Positions 37,006-45,317 of a stretch of 64,000 nt of DNA are shown here, piece after piece. Every line of letters begins with the position of its first letter. Within the stretch, counting starts at the first letter, position 1. The notes under the pieces are model-generated. The model was given only the letters and a program-made list of their open reading frames with translations, made no database searches and was not told the origin of the DNA. The stretch is from Gammaproteobacteria bacterium (GTDB taxonomy: Bacteria > Pseudomonadota > Gammaproteobacteria > HK1), in assembly GCA_012103455.1 (NCBI GenBank), contig WLWT01000001.1, positions 2,652,001-2,716,000 on the forward strand, written 5' to 3'. Both the position numbers and the translations under genes were made by a program.

Positions 37006-39407
37006 ATACCAGTTAGCGTAGGTACGGAGCCGAACATAGCCTCCCCAGAGGCTCTATCCAGGTAGAAGCCCATCCACCTGCTGTCCTCAATATACGCTAG
37101 GGCAAAACACCATTCATCTGGTCGTCCCGATTGTAAGTAACTGTTCCTCACCTTACTCAGTAACCGGATTCGTCCACCTGTCCAATTTTCAAATTTCCAC
37201 TTGACATTATCATTGTCTTCACTGGAATGGAAAACACCATGGTTAGATGTTGAAGTTTTCATGTAAGTACCAGAACCACGAATTTGCAATCGGCACCAGT
37301 AGTTCATGTAATTGTTTTCTTCAAACGCCTTATCCTGGTTCAATTGGGCGAGTTGGTTTTCCAGAGTTTCTTTCTGTGCAGTCACTGTGGGAATGCGTGC
37401 AGTATCAACCCGCAACGTGGCTATTTCCTGGTTGAGTCGCTCAATATCATCCGTCAGGGTGCGAATTTCTTTTTCCAGACTGGAAATTGTTGTCAGATGA
37501 TTACTAGTTTGAGGTTTTTCCAGCACGGGCAGATCGATCGCATCAGGTGTGCTTGTCAATCGTCCTTCCCGGGAAACGGCAAAATCCAGGGTGGCGACCG
37601 CCGGATCGCCGCCACTGCCGGAATTTGTTGCCGCAGCTACCATGACGCGGGCACTTTTCTTCATCGGTTTGCTGCTGCCGTCGTACCCAGTCGCCACTTC
37701 TTCCTGCTGGTAGTACAGTTTAGCTGACAATGAATCCACAATTGTCCGATTAACAAATGAGAAACTGCTGCGACGCATTCCCGGATGATCGCCAATGGGG
37801 GCATCGGAAGCCACCCACTGAGGTGTACCGTGAATGGTGCCATAATTACCCCCATCGGTTTGATCAAAAGCCCGATTACCCGCCCCTTCATCAAAGCGCC
37901 AGTAACCCACTAGCCCCGGTTCATTGCCGATTAAACGCCGCAAGCGATCGCTGTCAATCTCATACCCTGTCCGGGCATAGCCCCACACCCGTGCTTCATC
38001 AATTTGTCCAGCAAATAACTTATCTCCCCCACGATTTGAGCCGAGCCGGACGCGGGTAAATTGAGAAGAAAGTGTCAGGGTTTGAGACAGGACTTCTGCA
38101 CCATCCAGGAAGCCTTTAAGAGCAGTGCCATCATAGGCAATCACTAGATGTTGCCAGTCTAGAGCGATCGCGCCGATGGTAAAAGACCCACCTGAATGTA
38201 GGAACCGCCAGTTCCTTGCACCATCGCTATCTATCTGAAATGAGTCAGTTGTGGTAGCACTATTGCTAGAAGCAAAAAGTCCTGTCCCCTCAGGCAAATC
38301 CTGCCGTGCGGCGCGTACCCACATCTCAATCGTAAAGGCGGTGGGTGTCCAGGGTTGATCCAGAACCACCTCAACATAGTTACTGGTACCATCAAACGCT
38401 AAAGCCGTTTCTGCATGGTTGGTGGCTTGAGTAACAGGAACCAAACTCGCACCAGTAAAGGGATCGGCTCCCGGTTCTCGTTCCAAAACGGCATTGCGAT
38501 ATTGAGGATCGGGGCTGGTGTAGAGTTGGGTGCCTTGGGTATTAAACAGTCCATCACCAGCCACTTCCAAGTTAAAGGCGTCGATGCGCTGGGTGGCACT
38601 ATTGTGGGCAAAAAACTGCCAGCGTTTGATCCCATTCACTTGGGTTGGCAGTTGCAATACGGTAAAGCCCCCAGCGGTTAAGTTGCGAATAAACGCCAGT
38701 TCTTGGGTTGGCTCAAAGAAGGGGTTCCCTTCCATGTCTTTGGCCCCTAAGCTGTCAGTTTGGCTGGCAGGGCGGGTCTTGTGGCGACTCCGTTGATAGC
38801 GCACTTCCCGGTTTGGCCGCAAAACTTTGCCCGAGAGAACAAAACGATCGCACAACAATGTACTGTCCACCAAAGGGATATTGTTGCCGTCGCTCTTTTC
38901 TAAGTCGCTGCGGGTCGCATCTCCAGAAGCCCCTCCGTTGCTGAGCTTATACACTGCATCAGCATGACCGTTGGCGATCGCCTGTCGGAACAGGAAAATG
39001 TGTTGATTATCCGAGAACACCCGGAAAGGAGCATCGGCAGTCAAGCGGGCGGTGCTGGAGAGGAAGCGATCAATCTCCTCCGGTTGCAAGGTACTGGGAT
39101 CTGCCACCTCTTGCCGGGTATCCAGCTTCACCACTGGAAATGAGGTTGCCTCCACGACGCTATAGCCCACCTGCTCAATTTCCTTGGGAAACTCCAGCTC
39201 TGTGGGGTCTTCGGGCCAATAAGCCACATCAAACTCTTCCTTGTTGCCGCGAGTATCGTTTAAATCCAACACGGCATAGAAGATACGCCGCTGATCGTCC
39301 ATCGCCAAAGCGATCGGCACCCCTTTATGGGTTACCATGGCGGTATAGCGGTAGGGGCGATCAGTATAACTTTTGACCAATTTTTCAGACAGATTAGCAA
39401 TTGCCAT
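36834..39407 (-). CDS. Giant LamG-repeat protein, 5' part (N-terminal ~800 residues)
   Basis: Starts at 39407 (MAIANLSEKLVKSYTDRPYR). Residues ~1-330 are an unrecognised beta-rich domain. A LamG unit spans ~335-540 (ending IDEARVWGYARTGYEI), a coiled coil ~640-700 (LEKEIRTLTDDIERLNQEIA), and a beta-trefoil-like segment ~700-790 (CRLQIRGSGTYMKTSTSNHG). Near 37015 the true frame should continue as YANWYVFKQYSGNRLVHH, but the ORF shifts and ends at 36834. From 39407 to 31987 the length is 7421 bp, consistent with a single-base indel in a gene of about 2470 codons. No signal peptide is seen. Confidence 0.78.
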   Translation of the reverse strand: MAIANLSEKLVKSYTDRPYRYTAMVTHKGVPIALAMDDQRRIFYAVLDLNDTRGNKEEFDVAYWPEDPTELEFPKEIEQVGYSVVEATSFPVVKLDTRQEVADPSTLQPEEIDRFLSSTARLTADAPFRVFSDNQHIFLFRQAIANGHADAVYKLSNGGASGDATRSDLEKSDGNNIPLVDSTLLCDRFVLSGKVLRPNREVRYQRSRHKTRPASQTDSLGAKDMEGNPFFEPTQELAFIRNLTAGGFTVLQLPTQVNGIKRWQFFAHNSATQRIDAFNLEVAGDGLFNTQGTQLYTSPDPQYRNAVLEREPGADPFTGASLVPVTQATNHAETALAFDGTSNYVEVVLDQPWTPTAFTIEMWVRAARQDLPEGTGLFASSNSATTTDSFQIDSDGARNWRFLHSGGSFTIGAIALDWQHLVIAYDGTALKGFLDGAEVLSQTLTLSSQFTRVRLGSNRGGDKLFAGQIDEARVWGYARTGYEIDSDRLRRLIGNEPGLVGYWRFDEGAGNRAFDQTDGGNYGTIHGTPQWVASDAPIGDHPGMRRSSFSFVNRTIVDSLSAKLYYQQEEVATGYDGSSKPMKKSARVMVAAATNSGSGGDPAVATLDFAVSREGRLTSTPDAIDLPVLEKPQTSNHLTTISSLEKEIRTLTDDIERLNQEIATLRVDTARIPTVTAQKETLENQLAQLNQDKAFEENNYMNYWCRLQIRGSGTYMKTSTSNHGVFHSSEDNDNVKWKFENWTGGRIRLLSKVRNSYLQSGRPDEWCFALAYIEDSRWMGFYLDRASGEAMFGSVPTLTGMCLNSIVEIVLSTTAMLTIIMDILSLSKLARLATMLSRICSLNATPNKTKSIPKQPN

Positions 39408-39423
39408 TTCTACTACATCCTTA

Positions 39424-39732
39424 TTACTTAAAAAATCGGTAGCCTGGGATTCTGAACCAGAACACGTAATTCGGCGCATGGATGACACCAACGGCGATGC
39501 CGTTAGGCCGCCTCGCCATCAGCCACCGTTCTTTCTCCGGTGGTACGGCCCTATTGTGCTTTTGCGCATCACGCCGGTAATCATCTGGCAGATAGTTGCG
39601 CAGTAGTGGCGAGTAATCGCTCAAAAAGAACGCCCTGTTCGCCCCATGGCTAAGCCACGGATAGTCATGGCTGAGATCCCGCAGATGATGATGCGCATCG
39701 GCGATCGGGATATCGGCGAGGCACTCGTTCAT
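39424..39732 (-). pseudogene. Amidohydrolase N-terminal fragment
   Basis: The first ~60 residues read PIADAHHHLRDLSHDYPWL and NYLPDDYRRDA, matching the start of TIM-barrel metal-dependent hydrolases with the HxH zinc motif. The remainder (ARRPNGIAVGVIHAPNYVFW) does not continue that family, so the gene is truncated and joined to other DNA. Normal length would be about 280-300 residues; 102 remain. Confidence 0.6.
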
Positions 39733-39840
39733 GGGGAGAAATCACTCATTTGCACCTCCATGCCCCGTACGCACAGGTATTGCTCTTGCCCCACAGCGGA
39801 CCAGTCATCTTCGTCTAATGGCCGAGTATAGGAAGAATAA
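39730..39840 (-). pseudogene. 3' end of an unidentified gene upstream of the amidohydrolase
   Basis: A frame ending EDDWSAVGQEQYLCVRGMEV then QMSDFSP stops at a TGA overlapping the amidohydrolase ATG (ATGA). The overlap suggests a former operon partner of which only ~35 codons remain. I do not recognise the family. Confidence 0.35.
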
Positions 39841-40127
39841 ACGTCCTTATCGGATCCAAGCAACAGTTAAGTGAAATGGGGTACAGGCTAGTCTTGAGTG
39901 ATTGAGATGGTGTACGGTCAGGATCGTTGCATAGGACCCGCCTAGTTTGGTCGGAAATGGGCTGGAAATGTCCGGTATTTCTCACTGGCCATGAGCGTGC
40001 TCCCGGCGCTGGTTGACAACGCATCAGAACAAGGACGCGAACAGCGCCACTGGCGCTGGCGCCCGACTATGGGTAACGCTCTGGGGGGGGGGGAACGCTG
40101 TGGGTTCGTTGGTTCTGGCTTTGTCCT

Positions 40128-40268
40128 TCAAGGGGGCGAGGCCTTGAAGAGGTCAAGGATCTTGTTGTTCACCGCCGGGTCTTCGATACGGGCCATCACC
40201 TCGACCTTTGCACCGCAGCGCTCACCGGTTTCGATATCGGTATCGAATACCCGTCTCAGGCAATACCA
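40128..40268 (-). pseudogene. C-terminal remnant of an IS91-type (Y2) transposase
   Basis: Reads WYCLRRVFDTDIETGERCGA then KVEVMARIEDPAVNNKILDL. This is the familiar zinc-finger-like tail of IS91-family transposases (LxRVFxIDIExCxxCGG...IEDPxVIxKIL), with one of the cysteines changed to Gly. It ends abruptly at the start of direct repeat R2. Rolling-circle elements of this type can carry flanking DNA, which is relevant to how this block arrived. Confidence 0.65.
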
Positions 40269-40600
40269 GGGATGAGCTAGGGCCAGCCGCGAATTGGACG
40301 AGGATGCCGCCGCGCTCATTGCCCGCACCGCGTTAATAGCCGGTGGTGTTATTATCATGGATGCGGACGCATTCACGGCGGGTTATAGCCGGGTCATGTC
40401 CGCAGCCGGCGCGCTCAGCGTTGAATGACTGGAGACACTGAGGGCTCTTGCTTGGCCGGCAGGCACTGGCGGCGCCATCACGCTCTGGTTGAAGTGCGCT
40501 GGATGGTGGAGGAGTTGCGCGTATCGGTGTTCGTGCAGGAATTGGGTGCGCAAGGGCCGATTTCGGTTAAGCGGGTTACGCAGGCACTAGAGGTGCTCTA
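40266..40600 (+). pseudogene. hrpA 3'-end fragment
   Basis: Nearly identical to hrpA 30804-31408 (AGCCGCGAATTGGACGAGGA and GGAATTGGGTGCGCAAGGGC) but broken by a stop, a large deletion and a final insertion GAGGTGCTCTA. Non-coding remnant. Confidence 0.9.
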
Positions 40601-41358
40601 GAGCAATTGTGAACGGCACGTGAGGGTGTTCTGTCACACCTGCGGTGCTTATATGGCACCAAGTAAGTAATAATTCGTTCACTGCTACGGGCAGTCCTGA
40701 CAACGGGACAGCGAGGAGTCATGGAAAAATATTGGGTCAAAAGTTATCCGCAAGGCGTGCCGCAAGAGATCGCTGATGAACGTGCGTCCGATGTGGTGCA
40801 ACTCTTTGAAAACAGTATTGAACGGTTTGCCTCACGGCCTGCTTTTACCAACCTGGGCGCCACTCTCACTTTCGTTGAAATAGCCCAAAAAACGCAGGCA
40901 CTTGCAGCTTATCTACAGCAAAAGCTCGGCTTCAACACCGGCGATAGGGTAGCTATCATGATGCCCAATGTGCTGCAAAACCCGATCGCCATCTTCGGCG
41001 TGTTGCGTGCCGGTATGACCGTGGTCAATACCAATCCCCTCTACACGCCCAGGGAACTTGTGCATCAACTCAAGGATTCTGGTGCCCGCGCTATCATCAT
41101 CCTGGAGAATTTCGCCCATGTCTTGGCCGAAGTCATCGACCAGACCGAGGTGGAACACGTCGTTGTCACCAAGATGGGCGATTGCTTGCCCTTGCCGAAG
41201 AGCCTCGTCGTCAACTTCGTGGTCAAGTACGTGAAGAAGATGGTGCCGCGTTTTCAGTTAAGTAAAACACTGGCGTTCAATGACGTTCTGGCCGAGGGGG
41301 CGGAACTCGACTATCAACGGCCGCCACTGACAGGCGCTGACATCGCGTTTCTACAGTA
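40266..41358. repeat. Direct repeat R2 (decayed hrpA 3' end joined to intact fadD 5' part)
   Basis: Partner of R1 at 30804-31728. Here the fadD part is intact and the hrpA part has point changes, a new stop in the hrpA frame (GTTGAATGA) and a ~240-bp deletion after GGGCTCTTGCT. Confidence 0.85.
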
Positions 41359-42406
41359 CACCGGCGGTACTACGGGTGTATCCAAGGGGGCGGTCCTGAG
41401 CCACGGCAACATCAGTTCGAATGTGGAGCAGGCACGGCTGTGGATAAATCCAGTGATCAAGGAAGGTGATGAACTCATAGTCACCGCATTACCGCTTTAT
41501 CACATCTTCTCGTTGACAGCCAACTGCTTGACCTACATGCAGGTAGGCGCGCAGAACTATCTCATCACTAACCCCCGCGACATGCCGGGCTTTGTAAAAG
41601 AGCTAAAAAGTATTCGCCCGACGGCTATCACTGGCGTCAACACATTGTTCAACGGACTTTTGAATACGCCCGGATTCGAGGCGGTGGATTTCAGTCGGTT
41701 GCGCGTCGCCTTGGGCGGCGGCATGGCGGTGCAGCGCGCCGTGGCGCAGCGGTGGCAGCAGGCCACGGGCATCCCGTTACTGGAGGCCTACGGCCTTACC
41801 GAGACCTCGCCTGGCGTCACTATCAATCCGCTGGACCGCAAGGACTACAGTGGCTCTACAGGCTTGCCATTGCCGTCCACCGATGTAGCGATCCGTGATG
41901 AGGAGGGTAACGCGCTTGGCTTGAATGAGGCGGGTGAGCTGTATGTGCGCGGACCGCAAGTGATGCAGGGTTATTGGAACCGGCCCGAGGAGACGGCCGA
42001 GGTGTTGAGTGAGGACGGTTGGCTGAGGACCGGCGACGTGGCGACCATCGACGCACAAGGATATGTGTATATAGTCGATCGTAAAAAAGACCTGATCTTG
42101 GTATCGGGCTTTAACGTCTATCCGAATGAAATCGAAGACGTGGTCGCAGCCCATCCCGGCGTACTGGAAGTGGGGGCTATCGGTGAGCCGGATGAGCATT
42201 CGGGAGAGGTGGTCAAAATCGTGGTGGTGAAAAAAGATCCAGGGCTCACCGAGGAGCAAATCATCGCCCATTGCAAGAGCAATCTCACCGGCTATAAAGT
42301 GCCGAAGTTCGTTGAGTTCCGCCGTGAACTGCCCAAGACCAACGTCGGTAAAATCTTGCGCCGCGAGCTGCGCGGCACTGTTACTTCAATAAGCAACACT
42401 CAATAA
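40721..42406 (+). CDS. fadD: Long-chain-fatty-acid--CoA ligase
   Basis: Activates fatty acids as acyl-CoA at the inner membrane, 561 residues like E. coli FadD. The start follows GAGGAG by 5 bp. The AMP-binding P-loop is YTGGTTGVSKGA near residues 215-226, and the motif YGLTETSPGV and C-terminal GWLRTGDVATID and DRKKDLILVSGFNVYPNEIE are all present. Its first ~215 codons are duplicated in decayed form at 31440-31728. The upstream region contains a degenerate hrpA end, so this gene may use a promoter within 40600-40720. Confidence 0.96.
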   Translation: MEKYWVKSYPQGVPQEIADERASDVVQLFENSIERFASRPAFTNLGATLTFVEIAQKTQALAAYLQQKLGFNTGDRVAIMMPNVLQNPIAIFGVLRAGMTVVNTNPLYTPRELVHQLKDSGARAIIILENFAHVLAEVIDQTEVEHVVVTKMGDCLPLPKSLVVNFVVKYVKKMVPRFQLSKTLAFNDVLAEGAELDYQRPPLTGADIAFLQYTGGTTGVSKGAVLSHGNISSNVEQARLWINPVIKEGDELIVTALPLYHIFSLTANCLTYMQVGAQNYLITNPRDMPGFVKELKSIRPTAITGVNTLFNGLLNTPGFEAVDFSRLRVALGGGMAVQRAVAQRWQQATGIPLLEAYGLTETSPGVTINPLDRKDYSGSTGLPLPSTDVAIRDEEGNALGLNEAGELYVRGPQVMQGYWNRPEETAEVLSEDGWLRTGDVATIDAQGYVYIVDRKKDLILVSGFNVYPNEIEDVVAAHPGVLEVGAIGEPDEHSGEVVKIVVVKKDPGLTEEQIIAHCKSNLTGYKVPKFVEFRRELPKTNVGKILRRELRGTVTSISNTQ

Positions 42407-42412
42407 CCAATA

Positions 42413-42551
42413 GGGCAGCTCTAAAAATGCACTTTTCCGCGATTGCGGCGTCAGCGCCGTGCTCGAATTCTCAGGTATGAGCTATACACTGCGGTTCTGC
42501 GCGCGGTGCTTTCTTGCACTCACGAAAAAATTACTATTTTTAGAGGTGCCC
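42413..42551. mobile_element. MITE-like element, copy 2 (139 bp)
   Basis: Ends GGGCAGCTCTAAAAAT and ATTTTTAGAGGTGCCC form a near-perfect 16-bp inverted repeat, flanked by AATA on both sides. The interior is nearly identical to copy 1 at 19836-19976. It starts 6 bp after the fadD stop. Confidence 0.88.
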
Positions 42552-42609
42552 AATAGTTGTCTATTAAAAAGCCGATAAGTTGCTATTAAAAACGAGGGAG
42601 CCGTACCTG

Positions 42610-43227
42610 ATGGAGGTTGTTTGCCTGGACCTCGAAGGCGTGTTAGTGCCCGAGGTTTGGATCAACGTGGCCGAGCGCACGGGCATCGAAGCACTGCGCC
42701 TGACCACCCGCGACATCGCCGACTATGATGAACTCATGACCTACCGGTTGGGCGTGCTGGATAAGCACGGTATCGGCCTCCATGAGATCCAAAGCGTCAT
42801 CGGCGAGCTGACGCCGCTCGATGGTGCGGCGGACTTCCTGGATTGGCTGCGGCCACGCTTCCAGGTGGTTATTCTTTCGGATACGTTTTATGAATTCGCC
42901 GCGCCGCTGATGCGCCAATTGGCCTGGCCAACTTTATTTTGTCATCGCCTGCAAGTTGAGCCAGATGGCAGGATCAACGGCTACAAGCTGCGGATGCCCG
43001 ATCAGAAGCGGGCCTGTGTGGAGGCGTTTAGAGCGGTCAACTTCCGCACCTTAGCGGCGGGCGATTCCTACAATGACATGACCATGTTGGGTGCGGCGGA
43101 TGCGGGCATTCTCTTTTGTCCACCCGCCAACGTTGTCAATAACTTCCCGCAGTTTCCGGTGACCCGCACCTATGACGAGTTGCGCGGCGCCTTCACCAAT
43201 GCGAGCGAACGGGATATCCGCGGGTGA
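42610..43227 (+). CDS. thrH: ThrH-type phosphoserine phosphatase / homoserine phosphotransferase
   Basis: HAD-superfamily enzyme of 205 residues, exactly the ThrH length. The nucleophile motif is CLDLEGVLVPEVW (residues 4-16), the second motif VVILSDTFYEF, and the fourth AAGDSYNDMTML. ThrH removes phosphate from phosphoserine or passes it to homoserine in amino-acid metabolism. The start MEVVCLDLEG at 42610 is preferred over an earlier in-frame codon. Its stop overlaps the next gene's start by ATGA. Confidence 0.93.
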   Translation: MEVVCLDLEGVLVPEVWINVAERTGIEALRLTTRDIADYDELMTYRLGVLDKHGIGLHEIQSVIGELTPLDGAADFLDWLRPRFQVVILSDTFYEFAAPLMRQLAWPTLFCHRLQVEPDGRINGYKLRMPDQKRACVEAFRAVNFRTLAAGDSYNDMTMLGAADAGILFCPPANVVNNFPQFPVTRTYDELRGAFTNASERDIRG

Positions 43228-43489
43228 GCATGCCGTGCCGCTTCGGTTACACCCTACGCCGCCGCTGGCGGCGTTATGCCATAGAAGCGATTGTCATCAT
43301 CGGTGTATTCGGTGCCATCCAAGTGTGGCATGCCCGCGGTGTCGTGCAGGGCGTGGCACCTGTGTTGACCGGCCCTAGACTCGATGGCGGGCAGTCCGTG
43401 TTTTCCGCGCGCGGCACCGGCCCACGCTGGTTCATTTCTGGGCCATTGGGTGCCACATCTGTCCCTGGATGGACGGCAACGTAGATGCA
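43224..43489 (+). pseudogene. TlpA/DsbE-like protein disulfide reductase, 5' part
   Basis: N-terminal part of a membrane-anchored periplasmic thioredoxin: anchor AIEAIVIIGVFGAIQVWHAR, then APVLTGPRLDG. After a frameshift near 43425 the active site reads PTLVHFWAIGCHICPWMDGN (CHIC). The gene breaks off at ~43489 and its 3' part resumes at 61427, about 17.9 kb away. The first in-frame stop, at 43482-43484, is a consequence of the frameshift. It overlaps thrH by 4 bp, so the two were an operon. Confidence 0.85.
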
Positions 43490-43500
43490 GAATAGACACA

Positions 43501-43807
43501 TGAATTGACGTTTTACTGCCCACCAATAGTGTACCCAGAGTGGATGATCGACAAATGTTATAGTGTCCGCAGCCTCCAGGCGAACCGAAATAGATTCTAT
43601 TGTGGCAACTCCATCAATGATCCAACGATCTTTCTCTATGAGATCATAATGTTTCGAATGGAATTCTTCAGCCGGAGTAGCAACCTAATCAGGGTTCCAT
43701 TGAAGCTTATCGAGTTGATAAACAGGTAAATTTTTTGCGGAACTAAGCGATCTGCAGAGAATGCTTTTGCCTCCGCCTGCATTTCCTAATACTGCAACTC
43801 TTGTCAC
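43501..43807 (-). pseudogene. P-loop kinase fragment (FlaR/adenylate-kinase-like)
   Basis: Begins at a GTG (43807) after AGGAGG and reads RVAVLGNAGGGKSILCRSLS, YQLDKLQWNPD, an in-frame TAG at 43685-43687, then DRWIIDGVATIESISVRLEA and HPLWVHYWWAVKRQ. These are hallmarks of small topology-modulation/FlaR kinases (~170-180 residues). The 3' part is cut off at the island edge, leaving about 100 codons. Confidence 0.75.
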
Positions 43808-43815
43808 GATACCTC

Positions 43816-44365
43816 CTAGGGCGTGTTAACACTATTCAACGCCTGCACGATAAGGGCGAAGTGGATAAAAAACATAAAAACAACATCCAGTTTGTCGAAG
43901 CGTGAAAAGATTCGACGAAATCTTTTCAGCCGTCGAAACCATCTCTCTACTTCATTTCGCTTCTTATACATTTCCTTGTCGTATTGCCAAGGCCTCAGCC
44001 GATTGCTTTTCGGTGGCACAACGGACTCCATCCCCAAATCGACTATCAACTGCCGGGTCTCATCGCCTTCGTAGGCCTTGTCCATGATGACTTGAGTCCC
44101 CTCCCAGCCATTGTTTTCAAGGGATTTCACTCATTCCCGGCCTGCTGGCGCATCCCCAACGTGGCCCGGGGACAGGGAAAAGGTCACTGCTGTTGTGGCA
44201 TCTGCTGCAACCCTATGAATCTTCGTCGTCCACCCGGCTCGGGATTGACCCATCGACTGTGGACCGTTTTTTTAACGCGCCAGTTCCATCGGGGTGAACT
44301 CTGACTGCTGTACTGTCCAAAGATACCTGCTCCACCTGTATGTGGATGAAATCGTTAATAGCTCC
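43816..44365 (-). pseudogene. Remnant of an IS5-family transposase
   Basis: The C-terminal frame (43816-44130) reads GTQVIMDKAYEGDETRQLIV and YKKRNEVERWFRRLKRFRRI, the YREK-like end of IS5-type DDE transposases. Further upstream in other frames come VSLDSTAVRVHPDGTGALKK and pieces of the WTTKIH region. At least two frameshifts are present. The end GGGCGTGTTAACAC near 43818 looks like an IS terminus. The insertion truncated the adjacent cassette gene. Confidence 0.8.
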
Positions 44366-44802
44366 TTTTCGAGTTCGAATAGGGCCTTGAATAGGGATGT
44401 GACCTCTTCTCCCCATATAGCCTCTGCCTCCAGATAGTCCAGATACATCGCCGTACGGACTCCTTGCACCTTTTCCCAACGTCTTTCATACGCCTTTTGT
44501 AATCCATAAAAGCGAATTTGCTCGCGTGTCATGTTTTGGGACTGCTCTGACGAAGGTTCCGGCATTTCGTACGCCAAAATTGCGGGATCGCGAACTCGGT
44601 CTATCGCGTCTCGGTACTTGAAGACTCCAACGAGTAGTCGGCGCGTGAGTTCGTACTCGGATTGGCCTGTCAGTTGCCGTCTCCACGTCCCGAGCCCCTT
44701 CACCGCCACGATAGCGCCCGTCACAGCTGCGCCGGCCAGGACGATATCCTTCAGTATTGAAACGACCTCAGGGAATGGCACAACTTTTGACTCTGTCGGC
44801 AT
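44272..44802 (-). CDS. Membrane-anchored cassette protein, 3' end replaced by IS
   Basis: Starts at 44802 (MPTESKVVPFPEVVSILKD), overlapping the attC of the preceding cassette; an upstream ATG at 44829 is within attC. One membrane helix (LAGAAVTGAIVAVKGLG) is followed by a helical cytoplasmic domain (TRRLLVGVFKYRDAIDRVRD). The last ~30 residues come from the IS5 remnant, so the native C-terminus is missing. Family unrecognised. Confidence 0.6.
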   Translation of the reverse strand: MPTESKVVPFPEVVSILKDIVLAGAAVTGAIVAVKGLGTWRRQLTGQSEYELTRRLLVGVFKYRDAIDRVRDPAILAYEMPEPSSEQSQNMTREQIRFYGLQKAYERRWEKVQGVRTAMYLDYLEAEAIWGEEVTSLFKALFELEKELLTISSTYRWSRYLWTVQQSEFTPMELAR

Positions 44803-44873
44803 AACGGGATGCATGAGCGGCTGGAACATTCGCGTAGCGAATGGGCCAGTCCGTCTCCATGCTCTTGTTATGC
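44799..44873 (-). other. attC site 1 (integron 1)
   Basis: Outer boxes GCATAAC and GTTATGC bracket imperfectly paired arms (GCATGAGCGGCTGGAACATT with AATGGGCCAGTCCGTCTCCA), foldable as a bulged hairpin. It lies at the 3' end of the retropepsin cassette. Confidence 0.75.
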
Positions 44874-44885
44874 CGCATTCGGCCG

Positions 44886-45317
44886 TCAGTAGTTGCCATT
44901 TGATTGTTTCGGTTTGAGTTCAAAGGCCAACTGCGACCGGAAGAAACACACATCGAATTCCATGAAAAAGTTGACCTGGCCAAGGATTACAGGAACTTGA
45001 TTGTTTCGTGTCCACGCGAACGCCAGACGAACCGAAGCGAATTGACCAATTGTTGCGCTCACAAGGATGGCACGCGCATCGAAATCCGCCAGATTACCAA
45101 CCAATTGTATGGAAATTGGCTGTTCAGCCCAGATAGCACCCAATTGAACGCCAACATCATATGGCAACACGCTGAGTGCTGCGCCACTATCGACCAACGC
45201 AGAAACGTCGGCAGTATTACCATCGAGTTCCAGCGTAATCGGAGCATATGGAAGCGCGCTTGCGGCACCGAGTGATGAATCGATTTCAACATATGGAAAT
45301 CGTTGATCTTCTGGCAT
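44886..45317 (-). CDS. Retropepsin-like aspartic protease domain protein (cassette)
   Basis: Protein of 143 residues with the single-domain aspartyl protease signature ALVDSGAALSVLPYDVG (D43-S44-G45) and a second strand region RLAFAWTRNNQVPVILGQVN typical of retroviral-type peptidases. Two chains would be needed for an active site. It begins at the stop of a 70-residue gene (TGATG overlap), so the two are co-translated. Role unknown; it could be part of a toxin-antitoxin-like pair. Confidence 0.78.
   Translation of the reverse strand: MPEDQRFPYVEIDSSLGAASALPYAPITLELDGNTADVSALVDSGAALSVLPYDVGVQLGAIWAEQPISIQLVGNLADFDARAILVSATIGQFASVRLAFAWTRNNQVPVILGQVNFFMEFDVCFFRSQLAFELKPKQSNGNY

Noticed and set aside
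38971..38985. HIP1 octamers as sole proof of cyanobacterial origin
   Set aside because: Also found three times in the backbone; kept only as supporting evidence.
44904..45275. + strand open frame opposite the retropepsin-like gene
   Set aside because: Antisense; the minus-strand frame has the DSG motif and cassette orientation.
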